A stretch of DNA of 64,000 nt from positions 16,552 through 80,551 of the forward strand of contig JAFDVJ010000129.1 of assembly GCA_018269075.1 (NCBI GenBank), in the 5' to 3' direction. Below the pieces are notes generated by a model, which ran no database searches, was not told where the DNA came from, and worked only from the letters and a program-made list of their open reading frames with translations. The position numbers and the translations under genes are program-made. Of this stretch, positions 34,960 to 43,331 are shown piece after piece. The first letter of the stretch is position 1; each line of letters opens with the position of its first letter. Source of the DNA: Acidobacteriota bacterium. Lineage in GTDB: Bacteria > Acidobacteriota > Blastocatellia > Pyrinomonadales > Pyrinomonadaceae.

Positions 34960-35826
34960 ATGAAGAAACTGATTCTAATCTTATCGATCGTCTCCCTATC
35001 CGTTACTTTTGTTTTCGCGCAGAAGAAAACGAAACGGAGCCTCCAGCAGCTCGCCGCCGAGGCCAATTATGCCCGGCCGGACGGCAAGGATATGGTTTTT
35101 TATATCAAGGGCTCGGCGTATGCCTTCATTCCCGGCGAGCGTCCCCAAAAACTGTTCGGCGTCGAGGGCTACAACGTCCGCCGGCGCGTCGAAACGCCCG
35201 AAAAGGACGGTTTTTTCCTGTCGACCCGCGAGATCGTATTTTATAAAGATCCGAAGACCGACCAGATCATCGATGAATGGACGAACCCGTGGACGAAGGA
35301 AAAATGCGAGGTCTTTCACATCCAGAACGATCCGGTCAACAGTCGTTTCCGGGTCAAGGACGGTAAGTATATCGGCGTTTCGATGGACGGCAAACGCGAA
35401 TTCGGCGAGATCGGCCAGCCCGAGGAAATCAACAATTTCCTTGTCTGGACATCGGACGTTTTCCCATTTTACCCGCTGCCCGGGTTCGATAAAAACTACA
35501 CGGCTTCGGAAATGTTCGATTTCTACGTCGAAAAGGACGAGCTCAACAAAACGACGCCGCCCAAAAACGTGATGATCAGCTGGACCCGCGTCGGCCCGTG
35601 GCTGCCGTGGATGAAAATGCCGAAAAACGAGGGCCTCATCATCGTCCACGCCCGGAGCTGGCGGATGGAAGACTGGAATCTGCTGCCCGAGCGGATCAAG
35701 ACGCTCGTCAAAAACAAATATCCGACCTATATGAGCGCGCCGGCGACGGTCGATCCGGCTAAACCGAACGAGACTTCGTGGACTTTTTACAACCGCGTGA
35801 TGGCCGAACGCAGCAAAAAACAATAA
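34960..35826 (+). CDS. Exported DUF1838-like protein
   Basis: A 288-residue protein with a signal peptide (LILILSIVSLSVTFVFA). The rest resembles DUF1838: YIKGSAYAFIPGERPQKLFG, GFFLSTREIVFYKDPKTDQI, EWTNPWTKEKCEVFHIQND and SWTRVGPWLPWMKMP. The function of the family is unknown. It follows the CoA-ligase small subunit by 39 bp and precedes the secreted VOC gene by 4 bp, so the exported pair probably handles a pathway compound outside the inner membrane. Confidence 0.75.
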   Translation: MKKLILILSIVSLSVTFVFAQKKTKRSLQQLAAEANYARPDGKDMVFYIKGSAYAFIPGERPQKLFGVEGYNVRRRVETPEKDGFFLSTREIVFYKDPKTDQIIDEWTNPWTKEKCEVFHIQNDPVNSRFRVKDGKYIGVSMDGKREFGEIGQPEEINNFLVWTSDVFPFYPLPGFDKNYTASEMFDFYVEKDELNKTTPPKNVMISWTRVGPWLPWMKMPKNEGLIIVHARSWRMEDWNLLPERIKTLVKNKYPTYMSAPATVDPAKPNETSWTFYNRVMAERSKKQ

Positions 35827-35830
35827 CGAC

Positions 35831-36913
35831 GTGAACACGATATTACCCGGATTTCTTTGGATATTTTTGATTTTGCTGGCGGGGCTTAATCTTATGGCAC
35901 AGGAAACATCGATCGGCGGAGTGTATGAGGTCTGCATCGGCACGAAAGACCCCGAAGCTCTCGTCAAATATTGGGAACGCTTCGGTTACCGGGTCGGCCG
36001 GACCGGCGAGCTCGACGAGCGGCAGGCCGCCCGGCTCTACGGCGTCAACTCGAAGCTCAAATCAATTCGGCTGTATCACCTCGACTCCGACCACGGTCTG
36101 ATCCGGATCATGGTCTGGGACAAACCGGTCAACGAAGGGCTTCAGATGGAGCGGATGAACGTGCTCGGAAATCGCTGGGGAGCGATGATGACCGGGGACA
36201 TTTACAACATTCAGAACCACGCCGAGGAAGCGGTCGCCCAAAAACGGCCGGTTTTTATGGTCGAACCGCAGCGGGCCGAGATTTACAAGCTCGAAAAACG
36301 GCCGACTCCCTTTCTCGATAATTACGCCACGGTTCGCGAAATGTGTCTGATCCAGCCCGAAACGCGGCAGATCATTTTTCAAAGGTTCGGCTACAGCCTG
36401 AAAAATTACGGCCTGATCGACGAGCAGTCGTTCTTCAAATCGAGCCAGATCACGCACGTCGGGATGGTCATCTACCGCAATCAGGAGAACATCGACTTCT
36501 ACGGCAGCGTGCTGGGCCTGTTGAAGGTCAAGGAAAACGAAAACTACGATTCCGATTTTTCCAACCCTTCGTCCAAAGCGATTTTCAGCCTGATGCCGAA
36601 CCAAAAATACGGGGCGACCGATTTCGACAATCCGAAAAGCTCTAAAAATCCGGCCGAAGCGCTTTCGGGGCGTTTGAAAATCATCTGGTTTGCGCCCGAA
36701 TCGCGGCTCGACGATAAATTCGAGTTTTCGAAACCGGGCAGTCTCGGTTATTCGCTTTACACCTACCGCGTCAAGGGAATCGACGAATACCACAAACGGG
36801 TCAAAGCGAGCAAAGCCAGCGGCTTGACCGAAATCATCACGAACGAATTCGGCGAAAAGAGCTTTTCGTTCGTCGCTCCGGACGGTTATTTCTGGACGAT
36901 ATTGGGAGAATAA
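35831..36913 (+). CDS. Exported VOC-superfamily protein
   Basis: A 360-residue protein with GTG start (35831) and an N-terminal hydrophobic export signal (FLWIFLILLAGLNLMA). Two VOC modules follow: VYEVCIGTKDPEALVKYWERF and THVGMVIYRNQENIDFYGSVL, with a terminal FVAPDGYFWTILGE that has the final metal Glu. VOC proteins are rarely exported, so this one may act on a substrate in the periplasm. It overlaps neither neighbour but follows the DUF1838 gene by 4 bp. Possible activities include a metal-dependent dioxygenase or ring-opening enzyme. Confidence 0.75.
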   Translation: MNTILPGFLWIFLILLAGLNLMAQETSIGGVYEVCIGTKDPEALVKYWERFGYRVGRTGELDERQAARLYGVNSKLKSIRLYHLDSDHGLIRIMVWDKPVNEGLQMERMNVLGNRWGAMMTGDIYNIQNHAEEAVAQKRPVFMVEPQRAEIYKLEKRPTPFLDNYATVREMCLIQPETRQIIFQRFGYSLKNYGLIDEQSFFKSSQITHVGMVIYRNQENIDFYGSVLGLLKVKENENYDSDFSNPSSKAIFSLMPNQKYGATDFDNPKSSKNPAEALSGRLKIIWFAPESRLDDKFEFSKPGSLGYSLYTYRVKGIDEYHKRVKASKASGLTEIITNEFGEKSFSFVAPDGYFWTILGE

Positions 36914-36914
36914 G

Positions 36915-37097
36915 ATGTTTCTTTTTTGGCTGCTGTGGATCGTCGTCGTGATCGGCGGGTTTTATATGGGCATCGGATACGGCCTGCAGATGTACCGGCA
37001 GGGTTTCGAGACTTCCCTGCTCCTGAACACCGTCATTTATCTGGGCTGCGCGTTTTACGGAGCGCCTAAATTTCTGAAGCTGATTTTGAAAAGATAA
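36915..37097 (+). CDS. Small membrane protein (60 residues)
   Basis: A 60-residue protein with one strong hydrophobic segment (LFWLLWIVVVIGGFYMGI) and a second weaker one (SLLLNTVIYLGCAFYG). The ATG is 1 bp after the secreted VOC stop, and its own stop overlaps the next start (TAATG), so it is translated with the following membrane protein. No family recognised. Confidence 0.75.
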   Translation: MFLFWLLWIVVVIGGFYMGIGYGLQMYRQGFETSLLLNTVIYLGCAFYGAPKFLKLILKR

Positions 37098-37666
37098 TGG
37101 AAATTTACGGGATCGATTTGGCTGACATTACGTTTCGCGGGATTCACGCCCTGATGGCGGCGGCCTGGCTGTTATTCGATTTTATCGTCTTCTGGCTGCA
37201 TTTCAAGATCAAGGACCCGGATTATCCGCTCGATTCAAGGCTCGAACGCGCAAAGGTGATGCACGGGATCGACACGGTCGTCGCCTATGTGTTTCTGCTG
37301 ATGCTGCCGAGCGGCATCATCCTGTGCTACCTCACCGACACCCGGATTTTTACGACCGCCTGGCTGAGCTGGAAGCATCTGCTCTACGGGATAATCGTCG
37401 CCGACGCCCTTTATTTACTGCCGATTTCCGGCACCGCCCTGAAAAACCTGAAAGCGATCAAGGCCGGGGCGGAAAACGCCGACGAGCTGAACCGGGAAAT
37501 CAAAACCCGTATGAACCAGGCGATGCCGGCGGTCTGGCTGATCTGGATACTGGTTTTTGCGGCCAGTCTGATCTCGGTCCTGAACCTCAAAGCCCCGAAG
37601 GGACAGGATTATATTTTTCGGAAAACCGCTGCTCAGGCCGAGCAGCCGATCAGGCCGTCAAAATAA
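37097..37666 (+). CDS. Four-helix membrane protein with conserved histidines
   Basis: A 189-residue inner-membrane protein with about four transmembrane segments. His residues in FRGIHALMAAAW, KVMHGIDTVVAY and SWKHLLYGIIV lie in or near membrane helices, the arrangement of b-type haem membrane subunits or copper/DUF2269-like proteins. It ends with a charged cytoplasmic tail. The start overlaps the previous gene by one base. Electron transfer to the molybdoenzyme or an oxidase is one idea, but haem binding is unproven. Confidence 0.65.
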   Translation: MEIYGIDLADITFRGIHALMAAAWLLFDFIVFWLHFKIKDPDYPLDSRLERAKVMHGIDTVVAYVFLLMLPSGIILCYLTDTRIFTTAWLSWKHLLYGIIVADALYLLPISGTALKNLKAIKAGAENADELNREIKTRMNQAMPAVWLIWILVFAASLISVLNLKAPKGQDYIFRKTAAQAEQPIRPSK

Positions 37667-37667
37667 A

Positions 37668-38534
37668 TCACCCCTTAATCCGCTCTTCCGGAACGAGCGT
37701 CAAAACGCCCAGATAAAGGCTTTCGGGGCCGAGCTCGAAATCCATCGAAAGCTTTCCCGGAGCGGCCGAGCATTGCAGCCGATACGCGCCGCTGTTCGGT
37801 TCGAGTCCGTCGATCACGAATTCGCCGAAGGTGTCGGTCGTCGCCCGTCCGAGCTCGCGGCCGTCTTTTTCGAGCACGACCTCAGCCCCGGCGGCGCATT
37901 CCTCAACATCGCCCGCATAAAAAACGACGGTTCCGCCGACGAAGCATTTCGTGATCAAATGAAGGTTTTTGTAATAGATCCGCGGACGCGTTCCCAACCG
38001 CGGTTCGAGCGTTTCGAGCTTTTCTTCGGCGCGGATCCGCTCCATCTCCCCGTCCTCGACCTTGATCGTCCGGAAAACGCCCATCGGGCAGGCCTGTTCG
38101 GCCCGCGTCCGGTTCCAGCCCTCGTCGAGCAGATGGGCGTCGAACGGCCACGCCTGCGGCAGCTGTTTCTCCTCGTTCCAGAAGACCGCGTCGTAGGGAC
38201 AGGCATCGACGATCTGCCGCTGGCCGCGGGCTTTTTCGGGATCGATGATGACGATCCCGTCCGAACGCTTGCGGACGGCGCCGTCGCGGGCCGCCTTCAG
38301 ACACGGCGGGTCGTCGCAATGGTTGCACATCACCGGATAAAATCGGGCCTGAACGATCGGGTAAGTGCCCCGTTCACTGCGCCGGATGTCGAGCCAGTCG
38401 TGGCCCTGCGCCGGCTGGGCCGCCGAAACGCCCGGGAAATCGTTGCCGACATACTCGTCCTTGACCGCGAGGAAACAAAGGCGGCAGTTGTCGCACCGCT
38501 CGACATCGACGATCATATTCCACTTTTTCGCCAT
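37668..38534 (-). CDS. Iron-sulfur subunit of a transhydroxylase-type molybdoenzyme
   Basis: A 288-residue protein. It begins MAKKWNMIVDVERCDNCRLC, the first of several ferredoxin-type cysteine groups (also MCNHCDDPPCLKA, VDACPYDAVFWNE, AEQACPMGVFRTI), enough for three [4Fe-4S] clusters. The last 80 residues form a beta-sandwich (GAEVVLEKDGRELGRATTD), as in the small subunit of pyrogallol-phloroglucinol transhydroxylase. Start ATG 38534 overlaps the alpha subunit stop (TGATG), so the two are translated together. It carries electrons to or from the molybdenum subunit. Similar DmsB-type subunits are an alternative but lack this C-terminal domain. Confidence 0.88.
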   Translation of the reverse strand: MAKKWNMIVDVERCDNCRLCFLAVKDEYVGNDFPGVSAAQPAQGHDWLDIRRSERGTYPIVQARFYPVMCNHCDDPPCLKAARDGAVRKRSDGIVIIDPEKARGQRQIVDACPYDAVFWNEEKQLPQAWPFDAHLLDEGWNRTRAEQACPMGVFRTIKVEDGEMERIRAEEKLETLEPRLGTRPRIYYKNLHLITKCFVGGTVVFYAGDVEECAAGAEVVLEKDGRELGRATTDTFGEFVIDGLEPNSGAYRLQCSAAPGKLSMDFELGPESLYLGVLTLVPEERIKG

Positions 38535-41491
38535 CAGTTGATCTCCTTCGGCTGCCAGGTATCGACGCCGGTCCATTTTTCGACCTGGATCAGCACCGCG
38601 TTGGGCTTGATCCCGTGTCCCTTTTTCGTGATCGAATCCTTCGGATTGAGCATATTCACGCAGCCGCCGAGGTCGGTCGAGCGGCCGGGCTCGCCGACCG
38701 GCCGATACTGCGCCGACCCGGAATAGGCGCTGACGACGCCCGGCCGGATCCGTTCGGTAAGCTGCGCCCCGCAGACGACCGAAGCGCGGTGATTCCAGAG
38801 CCGGATGAGATCGCCGTCGCCGATCCCGCGGGCCTCGGCATCCTGCCGGTTCATCCGCGCGACCAGATAATAATGGCCGTCTTTGAAAATCCGGTGTTCG
38901 CGGATGTCGTTGAGGCTACTGCCCTCGGCGTCGCCCATCACGTGGTAGGCGTAGCGGGTGTGAGCCGTCTGCAGCTTCAACGGAAATTCGGCGAGCTCCG
39001 GGTTGCGTTCGGGATCCTCGTAGGTCGCCATATAACGATTGAGCGGCGGGCGGTCCGGGTCGTCGATCTTTTTCAGCGATTCGGCGACGAATTCGTATTT
39101 GCCCGACAGCGTCTGGAGGCCTTCGAGATACCCGCCGACATAATCCGAAGGCAGCGGGTACGGTTCGGGCGTGTCCTTTTTCCGGCCCTCGTAATACCAG
39201 CGGTTCGCGGTCGCCGCGCGCGCCGTTCCGGGATCCGGCGGCACCACGAAATACCCCTTCTTGAGAAACTGCCGCCAGGAGATATGTTTGGCCAGATCCG
39301 ACGACTCGAAAACGCGTTTGCACCATTCGAGCTCGGTCGTTCCGCCTTCCGAATAAACGGCCCCGAGCCCGAGCTTCTGGGCGACCGCGAGGAAAATTTC
39401 GTAATCCGATTTCGACTCGCCGAGCGGCTCGATGCATTTGTGCTGGAGCGAGATCACCCGGTGGTTGTTCATCGAGTACATATGGTGAACGTAGCCCGCG
39501 CCGACATTGTACCATTCGCCGATGTCCCATTTTTCGAAAACGGTGCAGGCCGGCAGGATGATGTCCGAAAACGGCGTCTCGCCCTCCTTCCAGACCGACT
39601 GGTTGACGATGAATTTCAGGCTTTCGTGCTGGTAGGCGCGGGCCCAGCGGTTGCCGCCGACCATCGTGCCGAACAGCTGGCTCCCGTATTTGTAGAGCAT
39701 CTCCACGCGCGCGTGGCCGGGCGAGGGATAAAAGAACGGGAAAAACTGGCCCTGAACCGACGAGACGTCGGTGATGTAGCCCATCGCCTTGCCCTCGGTG
39801 ATCGCTTCGGGAAACCAGATTCGCGGAATGCTCTGGCGGACCGTGCTCATCGTCACGATGTGCGGCATCCGCTGATAATTGTTGGCCGAATTCGCGCTGA
39901 AGGCGAGATCGCCCGAAAAACTGCCCTCGCCGTAACCCGGAAAGTAAAAATTGAAATCGAGCGGCGCGCCGAACTGCAGATTCCCGAAGTTGACGCCGGG
40001 CCGTCCCCAGCCCTGCATCGCGGCGAGAATCGTCATCATCCGCGCCCACTGCATCCCGGTCGGGCCGCGGCCGGCCCCGCCGACCCCGCAGCCCCAGCTG
40101 CCGGCGCCGAGATATGTCTTTTTCGAGCCCCACTCGCGCGCCAGCGCGCGGACGTCGCGGGCCGGGATGCCGGTCTCCGGCTCCTGCCATTCGGGTGTTT
40201 TCGCGACACCGTCGCTCTCGCCGAGAATATAGGCCTTCCATTCCTCGAACCCGTTCGTCCGGTTCGCGACGAACTCTTTGTCGTAAAGCCCCTCGGCGAT
40301 CCAGACGTGGCAGACGGCCTGGGCGAGCGCCGGATCCGTTCCCGGCCGCGGCGCGATCCATTTTCCGCCGACGTGCGCCGCCGTGTGATTGAGGTACGGG
40401 TCGATATGGACCATCTTGATCCCGAGTTTTTTGGCCCATTCGCGGCGCTCGGAACCCTCGTAGCCGTATGTCGCGTCGGGGTCGCTCGACCAGAAGACGA
40501 TCATCTCGGCTTCTTTCAGGCAGTCTTCGACCGTCCCGTAAAATTCCGGACAGCCGAGCCGCAGGCTGTTGCCCCAATGGTGCATCGCGCCCCAGAACCA
40601 GCCTTCCCAGCTGTCCGGGCTGTGCATCAGCTTGGTCACGCCGATCAGATTCCAGAAGCGGTTGAAGGCGCTCAGATAATGGCCGAGGTTGCCCCATTGG
40701 TGATGCGAGCCGTGATCGACCGCGATCGCGCCCGGCCCGACCGCCTTGGCGCGCTTGATCTCGCCGACGACGATGTCGAGCGCCTCGTCCCAGCTGATCC
40801 GTTCGAATTCGGATTTTCCGCGGTTTTGCGGGTTGCGCTCGCCGTGCGGATCGAAATCGACGCGTTTCATCGGATAAAGCAGCCGCGATTTCGAGTAGAC
40901 CATCGATTTCTGGCACATCCCGTGCGCGGCCAGCGTCGTCCGCCGCGCCGGTTTGAGGGTTTGGCCGCGGGCGCTGATCGACCACGATTCGGCGTCGGTT
41001 TCGTCGAAATCGATCGGCGTCGTCCGGAGTATTTTTCCGTCTTTTACGTAGACGAAAATCGGCCCGCCGTTGGTCCCGCTCGTGTAGCGAACGACGCCGT
41101 TGCCCATCTCGGTCCCGGCCTTCCACGTCGACAGCTGCAGCTCGGACATTGTCCGCAGAAACCAGACCGCGAGCTCGTCCGGGCCGTGGAGGACGACCTT
41201 GAAGTTTTTGGCGGCGTCGATCCGTTCCAGCAGGTCGAAGGGCGGCGTCAGAAAGCTCTCGGCGATCGCCTTGTTTTTGAAATCGAGCGTGATGTCGGGA
41301 TTTTCGTGGATGCCGCGCCCCGAGGTTATCCGGCCTTCTTCGAGCCGGATCCAACGCCCCACCGGACGGTCGCGCAATCTCAACTGCGCCACGAGGTTTC
41401 TTTCCTTCAGCCGAGCCGCGTACCGCGGATACACGCGCGCCGCCAGCCGCATCGCCTGCGGAATCCCCCACAACAGAACAGAGACATTCAT
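38534..41491 (-). CDS. Transhydroxylase-type molybdopterin enzyme large subunit with an SCP2-like N-terminal domain
   Basis: A 985-residue protein. Residues about 20-115 look like an SCP2 sterol-carrier-like domain (ARLKERNLVAQLRLRDRPVG, DITLDFKNKAIAESFL); the molybdoenzyme proper begins near residue 132 (VRYTSGTNGGPIFVYVKDGK). Segments GSHHQWGNLGHY, IVFWSSDPDATYGYEG, FNFYFPGYGEGSFSGD, PFSDIILPACTVFEKWDI and HRVISLQHKCIEPLGES resemble the large subunit of pyrogallol-phloroglucinol transhydroxylase. It lacks the N-terminal iron-sulfur Cys motif and a Tat signal, so it is cytoplasmic. The start ATG has ggagggtgtg upstream. It would hydroxylate or reduce a substrate by oxygen transfer; natural substrate unknown. 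Confidence 0.88.
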   Translation of the reverse strand: MNVSVLLWGIPQAMRLAARVYPRYAARLKERNLVAQLRLRDRPVGRWIRLEEGRITSGRGIHENPDITLDFKNKAIAESFLTPPFDLLERIDAAKNFKVVLHGPDELAVWFLRTMSELQLSTWKAGTEMGNGVVRYTSGTNGGPIFVYVKDGKILRTTPIDFDETDAESWSISARGQTLKPARRTTLAAHGMCQKSMVYSKSRLLYPMKRVDFDPHGERNPQNRGKSEFERISWDEALDIVVGEIKRAKAVGPGAIAVDHGSHHQWGNLGHYLSAFNRFWNLIGVTKLMHSPDSWEGWFWGAMHHWGNSLRLGCPEFYGTVEDCLKEAEMIVFWSSDPDATYGYEGSERREWAKKLGIKMVHIDPYLNHTAAHVGGKWIAPRPGTDPALAQAVCHVWIAEGLYDKEFVANRTNGFEEWKAYILGESDGVAKTPEWQEPETGIPARDVRALAREWGSKKTYLGAGSWGCGVGGAGRGPTGMQWARMMTILAAMQGWGRPGVNFGNLQFGAPLDFNFYFPGYGEGSFSGDLAFSANSANNYQRMPHIVTMSTVRQSIPRIWFPEAITEGKAMGYITDVSSVQGQFFPFFYPSPGHARVEMLYKYGSQLFGTMVGGNRWARAYQHESLKFIVNQSVWKEGETPFSDIILPACTVFEKWDIGEWYNVGAGYVHHMYSMNNHRVISLQHKCIEPLGESKSDYEIFLAVAQKLGLGAVYSEGGTTELEWCKRVFESSDLAKHISWRQFLKKGYFVVPPDPGTARAATANRWYYEGRKKDTPEPYPLPSDYVGGYLEGLQTLSGKYEFVAESLKKIDDPDRPPLNRYMATYEDPERNPELAEFPLKLQTAHTRYAYHVMGDAEGSSLNDIREHRIFKDGHYYLVARMNRQDAEARGIGDGDLIRLWNHRASVVCGAQLTERIRPGVVSAYSGSAQYRPVGEPGRSTDLGGCVNMLNPKDSITKKGHGIKPNAVLIQVEKWTGVDTWQPKEIN

Positions 41492-42028
41492 CACACCCTC
41501 CAATACAAGAATGGCCGGAGATCTGCAGGACAAATTTCGGCCGGTCAAACAATCAAAATAATGAACCGGACTTTCACGAAAAGGGGCTTTTCATCCGGTC
41601 GCCAGACGCGCCTTTCGGTTCAATCCGCAGACCAGTTTAGGCGTCCCGTTACAATAATTCGGCGACGATCCCCGGACCTCAAAAAACAATTTTCGCGATG
41701 CGCGGTTTTACCAAATTTGTATTACTTTTAATACCAATCCTTCGATAGCATAATCGCAAACCGCGGCAAATGCAAATCCTTTGCATAACCCGTTGTATTC
41801 AAACACTCTTGGCGCTATTTATGAGAGCCGGCCGGCGACCCTCGCAATCCCGTTCGGCTAAATTGAACCGTTTTATAAGACTAATGAAGACCCCAGCGAT
41901 CACCGACCGATAAACCCGAAATTCCGCTTTGAGAAAAAACCACGGAAAAGATTCGGTTTCCCAGGCCTCGGGCAAAGAAACCTCGGTCGGCCCTTGCCTT
42001 TGGCGGTTGGCGGTAGAATAATTTTCGT
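41492..42028. other. Intergenic region (537 bp) between the molybdoenzyme and pxpA
   Basis: It holds a candidate GntR operator at 41717-41736 and no other feature that I can support. Divergent promoters for both flanking genes must lie here. I see no coding sequence or RNA gene. Confidence 0.7.
41717..41736. promoter_or_regulatory. Candidate GntR operator, site 8
   Basis: TTGTATTACTTTTAATACCA, a near-perfect palindrome around TTGTATTA and TAATACC. It lies in the divergent region, 226 bp from the molybdoenzyme start and 292 bp from pxpA. Confidence 0.6.
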
Positions 42029-42778
42029 ATGCCGACGATCGATTTAAATTGCGATATGGGTGAAAGTTACGGGGCCTGGCGGATGGGCGACGACGACCGT
42101 TTGATGGATTTTGTTTCGTCGGTCAACATCGCCTGCGGGTTTCACGCGGGCGATCCTTCGACGATCCGACGGACGGTCGAAACGGCCGTCGGGAAGCATC
42201 TCAAGCTCGGCGCGCATCCGTCCTATCCCGACCGGCAGGGCTTCGGCCGCCGCGAAATGGCCCTTTCGGCCGCCGAGATCTTCGATTTCGTGCTTTATCA
42301 GGTCGCCGCATTGAAGGGTCTCTGCGAAGCGCTCGGCGGCCGGCTCCATCACGTCAAACCGCACGGCGCGCTTTACAACGACGCCGCAAAACAATCCGAA
42401 AAAGCCGCCGCCATCGCCGAAGCGGTCAAAAAAATCGATTCTGAATTGATCGTTTACGGGCTTTCCGGCAGCCGTCTGATCACCGAAGCCGAAAAAATCG
42501 GGCTCCGGACGGCCTCCGAGGTATTTGCCGACCGGACCTATCAGCCGGACGCCAGCCTGACGCCGCGCCGGCTTGAGAACGCGCTCATCGAGGACGACCG
42601 AAAGGCCGTTTCGCAGGTGATGGAAATGGTCTTCGAGCAGCGCGTGACCGCGCTTTCGGGCGAAATCGTCCCGCTCCGGGCCGAAACGATCTGCATCCAC
42701 GGCGACGGGCCGCACGCCGTCGAGTTCGCCAGGCTGATCAGTTCCTCGCTCACCGCGCGGGGCGTCGCGATTCAATAA
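42029..42778 (+). CDS. pxpA: 5-oxoprolinase subunit PxpA (LamB/YcsF family)
   Basis: A 249-residue LamB/YcsF-family protein, third subunit of the 5-oxoprolinase. It starts with PTIDLNCDMGESYGAWRMGD, followed by SSVNIACGFHAGDPSTIRR, KLGAHPSYPDRQGFGRRE, LHHVKPHGALYNDAA, EVFADRTYQPDASLTPR and ICIHGDGPHAVEFA, all family signatures. It is 40 kb from pxpBC, which is unusual because the three are commonly adjacent. The gene has the shared operator upstream, so it may be regulated with the catabolic region. It closes the accessory part of the window; a convergent DinB-like gene follows 10 bp after its stop. Confidence 0.93.
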   Translation: MPTIDLNCDMGESYGAWRMGDDDRLMDFVSSVNIACGFHAGDPSTIRRTVETAVGKHLKLGAHPSYPDRQGFGRREMALSAAEIFDFVLYQVAALKGLCEALGGRLHHVKPHGALYNDAAKQSEKAAAIAEAVKKIDSELIVYGLSGSRLITEAEKIGLRTASEVFADRTYQPDASLTPRRLENALIEDDRKAVSQVMEMVFEQRVTALSGEIVPLRAETICIHGDGPHAVEFARLISSSLTARGVAIQ

Positions 42779-42788
42779 ACACAGTAAT

Positions 42789-43331
42789 TTACCAGCCCAG
42801 ACGGGCGCGCAGATGCGTGATGTGCGCCGTGTGATGACGGCCATGCCAGGCGTAGAGCGCGACGAACTGTTCGATCGTCCAGGCCCCCGTGTCAGGGTGA
42901 ACGAACGTTCGCCCGAACTCCTCGGCGGTCAGCGAATCGAGCAGCGTCGTCCAGCGCCGATGGATGCCGTCCAGAATTTGAAACGAAACATCGAGCGGCA
43001 GACGATAATCCGCGCGTTCGGCCCAGCGATCCTCGAAATAGGGCCGGATCGTCGGATTTTCCTCGGTCAGCGCCAGTTTGAGCCGGCAGATCGAATTGAT
43101 GTGCGAATCGGCGACGTGATGGACCGTTTGGCGGATCGTCCAGCCGCCGGGCCGGTAATGCGTTTCGAGCTGCTCGTCGGTCAGTCCCGCGACCGCTTCG
43201 CGAAGCTTCTGCGGCAGCTCCCTGATCGCCCGGATGTTTTCCGCCAGCATTGCCGGCGTCAGCCCGATCGATTTGTCGAATTCGCCGATCGGGTAACTTA
43301 AATCCTCACTCGTTGCTGTTGTATTCCCCAT
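42789..43331 (-). CDS. DinB/YfiT-like putative metal-dependent hydrolase
   Basis: A 180-residue DinB-superfamily four-helix protein of the YfiT/BstA kind. Metal-ligand histidines are visible in RQTVHHVADSHINS and in WHGRHHTAHI. Helix TIEQFVALYAWHGRHH is typical. I start at the ATG at 43331, which overlaps the end of dnaB by 26 bp; a TTG at 43343 is also in frame with gaggt just upstream. Such proteins may be thiol-dependent transferases (bacillithiol or related thiols). Position after dnaB suggests read-through from that gene. Confidence 0.82.
   Translation of the reverse strand: MGNTTATSEDLSYPIGEFDKSIGLTPAMLAENIRAIRELPQKLREAVAGLTDEQLETHYRPGGWTIRQTVHHVADSHINSICRLKLALTEENPTIRPYFEDRWAERADYRLPLDVSFQILDGIHRRWTTLLDSLTAEEFGRTFVHPDTGAWTIEQFVALYAWHGRHHTAHITHLRARLGW

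Noticed and set aside
38615..41731. A 1038-codon open frame on the plus strand opposite the molybdoenzyme gene
   Set aside because: The opposite strand encodes a well-conserved molybdopterin protein; the plus-strand translation shows no motifs and has shadow-frame composition.
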